From: a virus
DNA: 37,442 bases
Direction: 5' to 3' (one strand)
IMG/VR virus record: IMGVR_UViG_3300034198_008918
Coordinates: 1 to 37,442 of that record
A program made the position numbers and the translations under genes. Each line of letters starts with the position of its first letter. Position 1 is the stretch's first letter. Below, in pieces: positions 1 through 5,794 of this stretch. The notes below the pieces were generated by a model. The model did not search any database, was not told where the DNA came from, and saw nothing but the letters and a program-made list of their open reading frames with translations.

Positions 1-11
1 AAAATCGTCTT

Positions 12-221
12 TTATTGACATGAGCACCAATGTTTTCTATGAAATTTAAATGCGGTTAGTCCTATGGGAATGTTAAGTTGTTGTTCTAAAAACCTGTGAA
101 GAATAGCTGTAGACGCGTTAGAAGTAAGTAAATCATTTAAGCTTTCCTTTGTTTCTACGTCCAGCGTAGACAACCAATTAGCAAAAGAACATGACTTCTT
201 TTGATTACTTGATACTTTCAC
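12..221 (-). CDS. Small HTH-like protein, possible terminase small subunit type
   Basis: This 69-aa protein starts at GTG (219-221) and ends in a Cys-x-Cys tail. The layout is an N-terminal Cys/Trp segment, a helical stretch with LD-xE-xxxxL spacing, a second helix containing HRFL, and a closing HRKHWCSC motif. It recalls a short helix-turn-helix family often found at the start of actinophage structural operons and sometimes annotated as terminase small subunit; this is recollection of a pattern, not a search result. The start has no Shine-Dalgarno sequence. Instead a TANNNT-type -10 lies 6 nt upstream, so the mRNA is probably leaderless. It follows a terminator and is therefore the first gene of a new transcription unit running out of the window. 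If it is terminase-related, the head genes should follow to the left. Confidence 0.6.
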   Translation of the reverse strand: MKVSSNQKKSCSFANWLSTLDVETKESLNDLLTSNASTAILHRFLEQQLNIPIGLTAFKFHRKHWCSCQ

Positions 222-227
222 CGTTGT

Positions 228-256
228 AGTTTAACCACACATTGAGGGTTTTACAA
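228..256 (-). promoter_or_regulatory. Candidate promoter for a leaderless gene
   Basis: On the minus strand, TTGTAA (251-256) and TAAACT (228-233) are separated by exactly 17 nt. The -10-like hexamer fits the actinobacterial TANNNT pattern and ends 6 nt before the GTG start at 221. It lies just downstream of a terminator. Each hexamer matches the sigma70 consensus at only 4 of 6 positions, so this rests mainly on spacing and position. Confidence 0.45.
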
Positions 257-275
257 CTCAACGACACGAAAAGAA

Positions 276-301
276 AAGCCCCCTAATTGCTTAGGGGGCT
301 T
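276..301 (-). terminator. Intrinsic terminator ending the replication operon
   Basis: An 11-bp perfect stem with AAGCCCCCTAA as its 5' arm encloses a GCAA loop (GNRA type) on the minus strand. It is followed by a T-rich tract, TTCTTTTC. It sits 14 bases past the stop of the gene at 315-641. The plus-strand flank is also T-rich, so it could act in both directions. Confidence 0.85.
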
Positions 302-314
302 ATTACTTAATTAC

Positions 315-641
315 TTATTCAGCCATACCTGCTGAGAAGTTAGGTTTGCTACGATTGACAGCAGGAGGGATAAGTCGTCCGTTGCCTTGTGTAGCGCCAG
401 CTTCTGGTGAAGCCTGGTGTTGGAAGCCAACACGTATGCCGTAACGAGCGCCTGAACGTGCTTTAACGTTTGAGCGATGGTTAGTTGGACCAAGTACTGG
501 ATTGGCGGCTTGTGTGTTTTTCTTCTTCACGAGTGTTCCCTTTTCTACAGGTGCGACACGTGGCTTTGAACCTGTAGCATTTGATGGCTCAGCTGATGTT
601 GGAGCCAATGGTGCTGGGTTCTTCTTTGAGTCTGTCTTCAT
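315..641 (-). CDS. Basic, disordered protein of unknown function
   Basis: This 108-aa protein is rich in Lys, Arg, Pro, Ala, Ser and Asn, with no hydrophobic core pattern, and is predicted by composition to be disordered and positively charged. The N-terminal half is Pro/Ser-rich. The C-terminal half holds Arg- and Gly-rich segments (ARSGARYGIRVGF, GNGRLIPP). I do not recognise a family; a nucleic-acid-binding or virion-associated role would fit the charge but is a guess. The ATG at 641 is preceded by AAAGGAAACTA, and that AAAGG is one arm of a palindrome (649-660). It is the last gene before the terminator. Confidence 0.65.
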   Translation of the reverse strand: MKTDSKKNPAPLAPTSAEPSNATGSKPRVAPVEKGTLVKKKNTQAANPVLGPTNHRSNVKARSGARYGIRVGFQHQASPEAGATQGNGRLIPPAVNRSKPNFSAGMAE

Positions 642-648
642 TTAGTTT

Positions 649-660
649 CCTTTGCAAAGG
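649..660 (-). promoter_or_regulatory. Palindrome overlapping the ribosome-binding site
   Basis: CCTTTGCAAAGG is a perfect 12-bp palindrome. On the minus-strand transcript its AAAGG half is the Shine-Dalgarno sequence of the gene starting at 641. A small hairpin (CCTT-TGCA-AAGG) would cover that site. The stem is short, so any effect may be modest. An outer GGTTAA/TTAACC pair (662-667 with 701-706) could enclose it. Confidence 0.45.
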
Positions 661-700
661 GGGTTAAATAACAATAAGGCATTTGGAGCTTAAATACTGC

Positions 701-988
701 TTAACCTGCTGCAGAAACGACAAATACAATAGCTGAAACTGTGCCATCGTGGCTTTCTACGCTGGCAAAACCAGGAATGCAGATGAGGTCCAGCCCTCGT
801 GGGGCGGTATAACCTCGAGCGATTGCAATTGCTTTAACAGCTTGATTGACTGCACCTGCGCCGATAGCTCGGATTTTGCAATTACGGGTCTCATAAATGC
901 TATGAGCGATTGCTGATGCTACGGCTTGTGGATTAGAACCGGCTCCTACGCGTAGGATGCCTTCTTCTTCTTTTACTACATCTGACAT
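701..988 (-). CDS. spoVS: SpoVS family protein
   Basis: This 95-aa protein covers the full length of the stage V sporulation protein S family. The hallmark core is present at about residues 38-75: IRAIGAGAVNQAVKAIAIAR followed by Gly-Tyr-x-Ala-Pro and DLICIPGF. Family members are small Alba-like proteins; in Bacillus SpoVS affects sporulation and septation, and its biochemical role is poorly defined. Alba-like folds commonly bind nucleic acids, so a role in phage or host nucleoid or RNA binding is possible but inferred. The residues after 76 look less conserved, and the N-terminus carries a short acidic extension. The ATG is preceded by AAAGGAATAACT, a Shine-Dalgarno buried in a long RNA hairpin (993-1051), which suggests controlled translation. 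Confidence 0.9.
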   Translation of the reverse strand: MSDVVKEEEGILRVGAGSNPQAVASAIAHSIYETRNCKIRAIGAGAVNQAVKAIAIARGYTAPRGLDLICIPGFASVESHDGTVSAIVFVVSAAG

Positions 989-992
989 AGTT

Positions 993-1051
993 ATTCCTTT
1001 TTATGCTCGAATTGGTAGGACCCATAAATTATGGGGATTCGAGCAAGGAAT
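993..1051 (-). promoter_or_regulatory. Structured mRNA leader masking the spoVS ribosome site
   Basis: On the minus-strand transcript three nested stems line up. The outer stem pairs ATTCCT with AGGAAT (1046-1051 with 993-998), and AGGAAT is part of the spoVS Shine-Dalgarno. The middle stem is 9 perfect bp, TGCTCGAAT with ATTCGAGCA (1037-1045 with 1004-1012). The inner stem is 6 bp, CCCATA with TATGGG (1021-1035), with a 3-nt loop. A 5-nt bulge (999-1003) and an asymmetric internal loop separate them. No U-tract follows, so it is not a terminator. It fills the only sizeable gap upstream of spoVS. Confidence 0.7.
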
Positions 1052-1057
1052 GTCAGT

Positions 1058-1231
1058 CTAAAAGTCCATAGGAGTTGGGGCCGTTGCTTTTGAGTGACAG
1101 AGGGCACATTCCATATCTAGCATGTAAAGGGATATTTCCCCCTCCTCGAACATCGCCTGAACATTCCATAGGAACGAACCGCAAATGCACACATGAAGGG
1201 GGTTATCTTTGTCCCTAAGGTCTAAAGGCAT
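1058..1231 (-). CDS. 57-aa zinc-ribbon-like microprotein
   Basis: ATG at 1229-1231, stop TAG at 1058-1060. The protein begins MPLDLRDKDNPLHVCICGSF and has two Cys pairs: C15-x-C17 and C42-x2-C45 (ECALCH), about 25 residues apart, as in a small zinc ribbon. The ATG overlaps the TGA of the preceding gene (TGATG), so translation is probably coupled. The reading frame is intact and Cys spacing is ribbon-like, which is why I accept a gene this short. Function unknown. It is the last of four consecutive Cys-rich microproteins. Confidence 0.65.
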   Translation of the reverse strand: MPLDLRDKDNPLHVCICGSFLWNVQAMFEEGEISLYMLDMECALCHSKATAPTPMDF

Positions 1232-1458
1232 CAGATGAGCTCAATCTTCTTATCTAGTTGAGCCTGCATAATCTTAGGCGCAGTAAAAGCCAAAAATTCA
1301 CGCCAATAACAATCTGAACATCCGCAATAAGGTTGACCTGACAAAGTTTCTACATCAGTATCTTCGTCAATGCTGTCTTGCAAAAGCATCATGTAGTCTT
1401 CTATGCCACGTTGTAGCATGGAAGCCCACTCAGGGTCATTAATTTGAAAATTGGTCAT
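1231..1458 (-). CDS. Small acidic protein with CGCSDC motif
   Basis: This 75-aa protein starts MTNFQINDPEW. I chose the ATG at 1456-1458 over one 12 nt upstream because it is preceded by GGGGAGGACA and overlaps the TGA of the upstream gene (ATGA). The first 45 residues are acidic and helical (GIEDYMMLLQDSIDEDTD). Then comes QPYCGCSDCYWREFL, three Cys in a C-x-C-x2-C arrangement that could bind a metal, and a C-terminal helix. No family recognised. Confidence 0.65.
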   Translation of the reverse strand: MTNFQINDPEWASMLQRGIEDYMMLLQDSIDEDTDVETLSGQPYCGCSDCYWREFLAFTAPKIMQAQLDKKIELI

Positions 1459-1622
1459 TGTCCTCCCCATCCTCCGCCTTTAAAATGAATTGCAGGCGGT
1501 GTAAATGCTTTAATCATAAATTCTCCGCAGTTTTCACAAACAGGACGGTCTACGGCGTTGTACAACATGTGAATTTCTGTGGTCCTATCACATGAAATAC
1601 ACGTAAAATCGTAATTAGGCAT
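1455..1622 (-). CDS. FmdB-like zinc ribbon microprotein
   Basis: This 55-aa protein is built like the FmdB-type zinc ribbon: an MPNYDFTC start, two CxxC knuckles (C8-x2-C11 and C29-x2-C32) and a Gly-rich end (KGGGWGGQ). FmdB-type ribbons are widespread in bacteria and phages; their phage role is not established. ATG is at 1620-1622 inside the 3' end of the upstream gene (8-nt overlap), and its TGA overlaps the next ATG (ATGA), so it sits in a tightly coupled set. A second FmdB-like gene lies at 35392-35577. Confidence 0.8.
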   Translation of the reverse strand: MPNYDFTCISCDRTTEIHMLYNAVDRPVCENCGEFMIKAFTPPAIHFKGGGWGGQ

Positions 1623-1830
1623 AACTGATGCCTTCTTTTTTGTGCATAAATCTTATATTGTGATAATCGCATACTTTATGCGTGCGTGTGTACGAGTTAA
1701 CCTGTGGGTTTTCAGTACCTGGAATACGCTCATTGCATTGGCATACTTTGCGGTATTCGTTTTCTAAATCTTTAAGTTTTGCTTTAGTGTTGCGAATTTG
1801 TTGCAACAAATCCATTGATTGTTGAGTCAT
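1615..1830 (-). CDS. 71-aa coiled-coil protein with CxC/CxxH
   Basis: The start is ATG at 1828-1830 (MTQQSMDLLQQIRNTKAKL), preceded by GGGAAAGGTAAA and lying just after the ruvC stop. A longer frame into ruvC is possible but has no ribosome site. Residues 1-28 form a charged amphipathic helix (LQQIRNTKAKLKDLENEYRK). Then VCQCNERIP and VCDYHNIRF give a C-x-C and a C-x2-H that together could hold zinc. No known family recognised. It is the first of four Cys-rich microproteins in a row. Confidence 0.7.
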   Translation of the reverse strand: MTQQSMDLLQQIRNTKAKLKDLENEYRKVCQCNERIPGTENPQVNSYTRTHKVCDYHNIRFMHKKEGISYA

Positions 1831-1831
1831 T

Positions 1832-2374
1832 TTACCTTTCCCTAAACTTTGGGTCTTGAAGTTTATCGTAAACTTCTTTTTCATATGCAAGGTCATGGGT
1901 ACCCGACACGAGTCTGGCTAACGAATATGAATCCGCCGCATTATCATCGGTAAAGGTTTCTCCCCACTTCTTGTAGACGTACAATAGCATTTGACTCTTA
2001 GGAACGCCATTTCCTTTACCTGTAACAAACTTCTTAAGGTTAGTGGGAGGGACTATAAGGGGGTAGACGCCAAAATCCAAAAGCGTAAGTTTGACCATAC
2101 CGCCAAGCTCTCCCAACATATTAGCCATCTGAGAACCGAACGCATAACCTTCCATGGCTACATCTTCTATTTCATACCCTACAAGGACTGCCATAACATG
2201 GGACTGGATATCCCTTAAACGGTCAATACCACGCTTCTCAGACTTGTACACAGTAGTTGAGTGAGTGCTGGTCAACTTATCAAAAAGGGTTATAGCAAAG
2301 CCACTATAGGACTGGTCTATGCCTACGTAGACTTTGGTAGTAGAAAGTCCGCCATCGAACTTCTTTATACTCAT
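1832..2374 (-). CDS. ruvC: RuvC-like Holliday junction resolvase
   Basis: This 180-aa protein has an RNase H-fold RuvC layout. A first strand carries GIDQSYSGF (catalytic Asp20), an acidic residue lies in VAMEGYAFG (Glu75), PPTNLKKFVTGKGNGVPKSQM is the typical basic loop and helix, and DDNAADSYSLA supplies the last acidic residues (Asp144 and Asp148). It should cut four-way junctions or branched replication intermediates before packaging. The start overlaps the upstream stop as ATGA. It belongs to the recombination block with RecA, the Cas4-like nuclease and the Hjc-like nuclease. Two resolvase-type nucleases in one operon suggests divided tasks. Confidence 0.9.
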   Translation of the reverse strand: MSIKKFDGGLSTTKVYVGIDQSYSGFAITLFDKLTSTHSTTVYKSEKRGIDRLRDIQSHVMAVLVGYEIEDVAMEGYAFGSQMANMLGELGGMVKLTLLDFGVYPLIVPPTNLKKFVTGKGNGVPKSQMLLYVYKKWGETFTDDNAADSYSLARLVSGTHDLAYEKEVYDKLQDPKFRER

Positions 2375-2856
2375 GCGGTATAGCGGTTGACTGCGTTATA
2401 CCCGCTACGGCGCTTTACTTCGCTGTTGATAAGCCAATGATAAGCGTCAATTTTGTCCAGATATGACTCAAGGGTGTTTCGGTACATATGTATTTGAAGG
2501 AACAGCTCATGCGCACGTTCTACATCTGGGTCAGTGGAAACGGCAGCTTTAAGAATAGTTGCTTTTTCTGTGCTTTTACCTGTACTAAGCAAAAGGGTTT
2601 TTCTATTAGATAAAGATTCATAAGAGGTTTCTGCTTCAGTCTCAGCATTTTTAGCGAGCGCAACCTGTGTTTCTAGAAATCCGCGGTATTCAATATACTG
2701 AGAAGCTAAGTGCATGAGCGAGGACGCGTCAATAGAAGTAATGTCTTCAGGTAGTTCAGGAACGTCCATGTCAAGCGTTCGTGCGACCCTAATGCCTTGG
2801 GCATCTAAAATATTAAGAAGCGTTTCGCTGTATCCGTTTACCTTTAATTCAAGCAT
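2371..2856 (-). CDS. Helical protein in recombination block, possible UvsY-like mediator
   Basis: This 161-aa protein starts at ATG 2854-2856 (MLELKVNGYSETLLNILDAQ); AAGGGG lies 7 nt upstream, while another ATG two codons earlier is too close to it. A short N-terminal beta segment is followed by an acidic linker and three long helices with heptad-like spacing (residues about 50-155), ending in a basic segment (INSEVKRR). Size, helical content and position between RecA and RuvC resemble T4 UvsY, the recombination mediator that loads UvsX. No sequence identity to UvsY is visible to me, so this is inference from context. It overlaps the upstream gene by 8 nt and ruvC by 4. Confidence 0.6.
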   Translation of the reverse strand: MLELKVNGYSETLLNILDAQGIRVARTLDMDVPELPEDITSIDASSLMHLASQYIEYRGFLETQVALAKNAETEAETSYESLSNRKTLLLSTGKSTEKATILKAAVSTDPDVERAHELFLQIHMYRNTLESYLDKIDAYHWLINSEVKRRSGYNAVNRYTA

Positions 2857-3724
2857 TTTCATACCCCTTACATTGATAGCAGCCTTCATTAACGTCAATG
2901 TTACACGCAGGTGGGGTCTTGTTGTCAACTGCATCCACAATCATGGCTGCATCTTCAAGTATCTGTGAAATGCCAAAATCACTTTTAGGCATAACAAATT
3001 CTTTTTGCGTTTGATTGGCTTTGTTTTCATATAAAAATAAAGCTTCTTGTGGCTGGTATTCAAGCCCTATAAGCTCAGCTAATTTCATATACATCTGTGC
3101 CTGAAGTATGTGACTGGTAAACGGGGATGTGAGGTCTTTCCACATCTCATCTAAGTTTCCATCGTGTTTAGACATCAACTGAGGCGCTTCAAATCTAAAA
3201 GTTCCTGCACCAATAGACTTAATCTCCAACATTAATGGCTCACCAAATCCTAAAAGGATTCCATCGGCGTGCCCTGCAATACGTAGTTTATCGTAGAATA
3301 ACGGCACTTCTTTATACACTAAGTGCTTTGGGTCAATTTTGTGATTAGAGGGAATTCCGGTAAAAGTGGAACGGCAGTCTGAACAATAATACTTTCCCCA
3401 CAATTGGTCCATATCTTTAAATATCTCTTGCCAACCTGAATGAATGTCGTGTCCGGTTTGAAAAACGCGTTTCTGACTTAAGGTAACGCGGTATTTACTT
3501 GGAGGCGGTGGAAAACCTAATAACTGAAAATATGATGAACGATGGCACCAATCGTCTTTAACCATTGCAGATGGATGTAGCACATCTGAAGGCCTATCAT
3601 TAGGTGCGGGTTTTGATATAAGGTGGCGTTCTACGCTTTTAAGTACGCGTGAGTCCTTTTTACCGGCATCAACAAATCTTTTAAGACTGCCTTCTGGTTT
3701 AAACTTTTCGCCTTTTACTGCCAT
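2849..3724 (-). CDS. Cas4-like Fe-S exonuclease (PD-(D/E)XK)
   Basis: This 291-aa protein has the Cas4/AddB-type architecture. One N-terminal Cys (C60) and three C-terminal Cys (C274, C282, C285) are spaced as a 4Fe-4S cluster that clamps the nuclease fold. Nuclease motifs are GHDIH (H92), GHADGIL (D154), MLEIKSI (E167, K169) and QAQMYM (Q210, Y212). Phage members are annotated as Cas4-family or RecB-like exonucleases and resect ends to make 3' single strands for RecA. An extra CxxC at C114/C117 within a 25-residue insertion could bind zinc and is not part of the Fe-S set. There is no CRISPR locus nearby. The ATG at 3724 lies inside the whiB frame (26-nt overlap). Confidence 0.88.
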   Translation of the reverse strand: MAVKGEKFKPEGSLKRFVDAGKKDSRVLKSVERHLISKPAPNDRPSDVLHPSAMVKDDWCHRSSYFQLLGFPPPPSKYRVTLSQKRVFQTGHDIHSGWQEIFKDMDQLWGKYYCSDCRSTFTGIPSNHKIDPKHLVYKEVPLFYDKLRIAGHADGILLGFGEPLMLEIKSIGAGTFRFEAPQLMSKHDGNLDEMWKDLTSPFTSHILQAQMYMKLAELIGLEYQPQEALFLYENKANQTQKEFVMPKSDFGISQILEDAAMIVDAVDNKTPPACNIDVNEGCYQCKGYENA

Positions 3725-4040
3725 GTTTTGTTACCCACTCCTCTAATGTAAGGCCTACCTTAGCAGCTTTTCTAGACAGTGCATTACGCTCTCGGTGGGA
3801 CATGCCACCCCATATACCGTGCTGTTCGTTCATCTTCTCTGCGTATAAAAGACATTGAAGTCGAACCGGGCATTCAGGAGCACCGTCTTTACCAAAACAT
3901 ACGGCTTTAGATTTATCTGCAATTGTTTTATATTTAGCTTTGTCTCTAGGGGGATACCAAAGCTCTGTGTCTAGACCACGACACTTGGCTGTATAACGCC
4001 AATCTTCTACATCTCCTGAACCTTCGTATGACAAGTGCAC
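3699..4040 (-). CDS. whiB: WhiB-family Fe-S transcription factor, variant Cys spacing
   Basis: This 113-aa protein has the WhiB core: DWRYTAKC (C20), then C48, C57 and C63 in the segment leading to QCLLYAEKMNEQHGIWGG, the GIWGG turn (75-79) and a basic C-terminus (KHGSKRRKV) for DNA contact. WhiB proteins bind a 4Fe-4S cluster and the principal sigma factor. Canonical members have C-x2-C-x5-C; here the middle pair is spread to C48-x8-C57 by an inserted FGKDGAPE, while C57-x5-C63 is kept. It starts at GTG 4038-4040 inside the upstream nuclease gene (34-nt overlap) with a weak ribosome site, so the true start is less sure. It probably redirects host transcription. Confidence 0.88.
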   Translation of the reverse strand: MHLSYEGSGDVEDWRYTAKCRGLDTELWYPPRDKAKYKTIADKSKAVCFGKDGAPECPVRLQCLLYAEKMNEQHGIWGGMSHRERNALSRKAAKVGLTLEEWVTKHGSKRRKV

Positions 4041-4351
4041 TCCATGAGGTTATGGCGCATTTCTTCAAAGTCATCTTCGAGTAGCAATATGTAATTCTCG
4101 TTATTAAGACTAATACCCAATACAGGCATTCGGCTATCAAGAATTGCTTCGTTGACAATCTTCTCCAAAACTGCCGCTTTGACAGTAAAGGAGGTTTTGC
4201 CCGTCCACTTATGTTCTATAAGAAGGTCGCTACTACGAACATCACCTTTACGGTTCCAAAAAGCTCCGCTGGCAGCTGTTCGCTTACCATCAAACTTCTT
4301 TGCTAACCGTGCCTCATGTTTTTGAGACTGCTTTTGTCCCTCACTCTTCAT
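4007..4351 (-). CDS. Hjc-like PD-(D/E)XK nuclease
   Basis: This 114-aa protein starts at ATG 4349-4351, preferred over a TTG 18 nt upstream. It has the compact archaeal-Hjc/PDDEXK pattern: Glu13 in an N-terminal basic helix (KHEARLAKKF), a Gly/Ser-rich turn (RTAASGAFW), GDVRSSDLLIEHKW carrying D42 and the E46-x-K48 catalytic pair, then a helix and a beta strand (PVLGISL). It should cut Holliday junctions or other branched DNA. The start overlaps the recA end by 11 nt. A Cys pair near the C-terminus (ECTCH) is unusual and unexplained. Confidence 0.78.
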   Translation of the reverse strand: MKSEGQKQSQKHEARLAKKFDGKRTAASGAFWNRKGDVRSSDLLIEHKWTGKTSFTVKAAVLEKIVNEAILDSRMPVLGISLNNENYILLLEDDFEEMRHNLMECTCHTKVQEM

Positions 4352-5408
4352 CAGAGTTTTCTGCAACAAATCTAGAATTCAATTTAATAGATTCTAAGAC
4401 TTCTTGCTCCAGGGCTTCTTTCAAGTCTATCTCTTCCCGTATGGAGATAAGCATAGCATCTGCACCCTGCCATTGTCGTTCGGCATACCGATAATAGGCT
4501 CCAGCACGAGTAATTACCTTATTGATAATACCCATAGCCACAATTTCTTTAGCAAAATCATAGTCTCCACGGTTTACTTCTCCCCCATTTGCAAAGTAAA
4601 AGTCCATAAAAGCGACTTGGGAAGGTGGGGCTGATTTATTCTTAATAGTTCTAATCTTGATAGTCTGTCCTACACGCGACTTCTCTTGACCTGTTCCTGC
4701 CTCAATCCAATCATCGCGCTTAACCTCAACGCGGGTAAAGTATGCAAAGTTCTTACCTTTGCCTCCTGGTGTGGTCTTTGGGTCACCGTACATAACGCCA
4801 ACCTTGTCACGCCATTGATTAATCATCAAACCAATAAATGGACGTTCCATCTCCGTGAGGGACCTCTTAGAAGCTTTACCAATCTTGCGAAAGAACTTGT
4901 TAGTTAGAAGTGCTCCCCGTCCAACGGTGAACTCATCCATTTCTTTTTCATCCTCCGCACTAGGAATGAGGGCAGGAAGGCTATCAATAACAATACAATC
5001 CACGGACTTACTTTCCGTAAGTTGGATGACTGCTTCATATGCTTCCTCCATGATGTTAGTAGAGATGACATATACTCGTGAAAGGTCTACACCGCACATC
5101 TCTGCATACGATGGCACCCACTCTTCTGCTGCAACCCATACGGTTGTATATCCAGGGTCTACCTTTTGGTTAGCAGCAACTGTTTTTAATGCTATTGCAC
5201 TTTTACCTTGTGACTCATCTCCAACAACTTCATGCCATTGGTTAACAGGCCATCCACCGCCTAATGCAACATCAAATGCTAATGAACCGGTAGTCATGCG
5301 ACCATGGACATCAATGATGTCTTCTCCGTGGATGATGGTGTCTTCGCCAAACTTCTTATTAATCTTATTGATTATCTTAAGAAGTTCAGGATTATTAGTT
5401 TTTGCCAT
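4341..5408 (-). CDS. recA: RecA recombinase
   Basis: This 355-aa protein is about the length of bacterial RecA. Walker A is GDESQGKSA (63-71), a variant of the usual GPESSGKT. The catalytic Glu is in VWVAAEEW (E95/E96), Walker B is VDCIVIDSL (136-144), and DNA-binding loop L2 is seen around GDPKTTPGGKGKNFAY. It forms filaments on single-stranded DNA and drives strand exchange. The order RecA, Hjc-like, Cas4-like, UvsY-like, RuvC gives a full phage recombination set. Its ATG overlaps the upstream TAA (TAATG). The acidic C-terminal tail is short (ENSDEE). Confidence 0.96.
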   Translation of the reverse strand: MAKTNNPELLKIINKINKKFGEDTIIHGEDIIDVHGRMTTGSLAFDVALGGGWPVNQWHEVVGDESQGKSAIALKTVAANQKVDPGYTTVWVAAEEWVPSYAEMCGVDLSRVYVISTNIMEEAYEAVIQLTESKSVDCIVIDSLPALIPSAEDEKEMDEFTVGRGALLTNKFFRKIGKASKRSLTEMERPFIGLMINQWRDKVGVMYGDPKTTPGGKGKNFAYFTRVEVKRDDWIEAGTGQEKSRVGQTIKIRTIKNKSAPPSQVAFMDFYFANGGEVNRGDYDFAKEIVAMGIINKVITRAGAYYRYAERQWQGADAMLISIREEIDLKEALEQEVLESIKLNSRFVAENSDEE

Positions 5409-5794
5409 TATTTAAAGTTCCCGTCTGGACCGATAGCTGGAGTTGAGCCGTGAAAACCGCCTGTTGCTACTTGTTTAGCAGGAGTAGCGGAACCTGCAGC
5501 AGTTCCTCCTTGAGAAACAATGCCTCGACCTAATCCTGAGCCTGATTGCTGTACAGGATAACCGCAATCATAACAACGAGGTTTGAAGCCAGGAGCACCG
5601 CCGTAGTTACCACTACCGCAGCCCGGGCAACGAGCAGCTTGTGGTGTTACTTGTTGCGTTGGAGGATAATTTTGCTGTGAAGGCGCATATTGAGCAGGCT
5701 GTGGAGCTGCGTATTGCACAGGTGGTTGAACCGGCGCTGACTGTCGTGGCTGTTGCTGGGGTGTTCCCAATTTATCTGCCCACCAATTACTCAT
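5408..5794 (-). CDS. Pro/Gln-rich protein with zinc ribbon
   Basis: This 128-aa protein opens with MSNWWADKLG, continues with about 45 residues rich in Pro, Gln, Ala and Tyr, then has a zinc ribbon (CPGCGSGNYGG followed by PRCYDCGYP, two CxxC pairs) and ends in a Gly/Ser/Thr-rich tail. I know similar proteins from actinophage replication regions without a known function. The low-complexity arm suggests a flexible protein-interaction region. The start overlaps the upstream stop (ATGA), and its stop overlaps the recA start. Confidence 0.75.
   Translation of the reverse strand: MSNWWADKLGTPQQQPRQSAPVQPPVQYAAPQPAQYAPSQQNYPPTQQVTPQAARCPGCGSGNYGGAPGFKPRCYDCGYPVQQSGSGLGRGIVSQGGTAAGSATPAKQVATGGFHGSTPAIGPDGNFK

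Noticed and set aside
1004-1045. tRNA-like look of the spoVS leader (TTGCTCGAATCC resembles a T-arm)
   Set aside because: No acceptor stem with CCA end, no D-arm or anticodon arm of correct size; the hairpin pairs with the ribosome site instead.
2849-3724. CRISPR-Cas locus suggested by a Cas4-like gene
   Set aside because: No direct repeats with spacers and no other cas genes; phage Cas4-like nucleases commonly stand alone.
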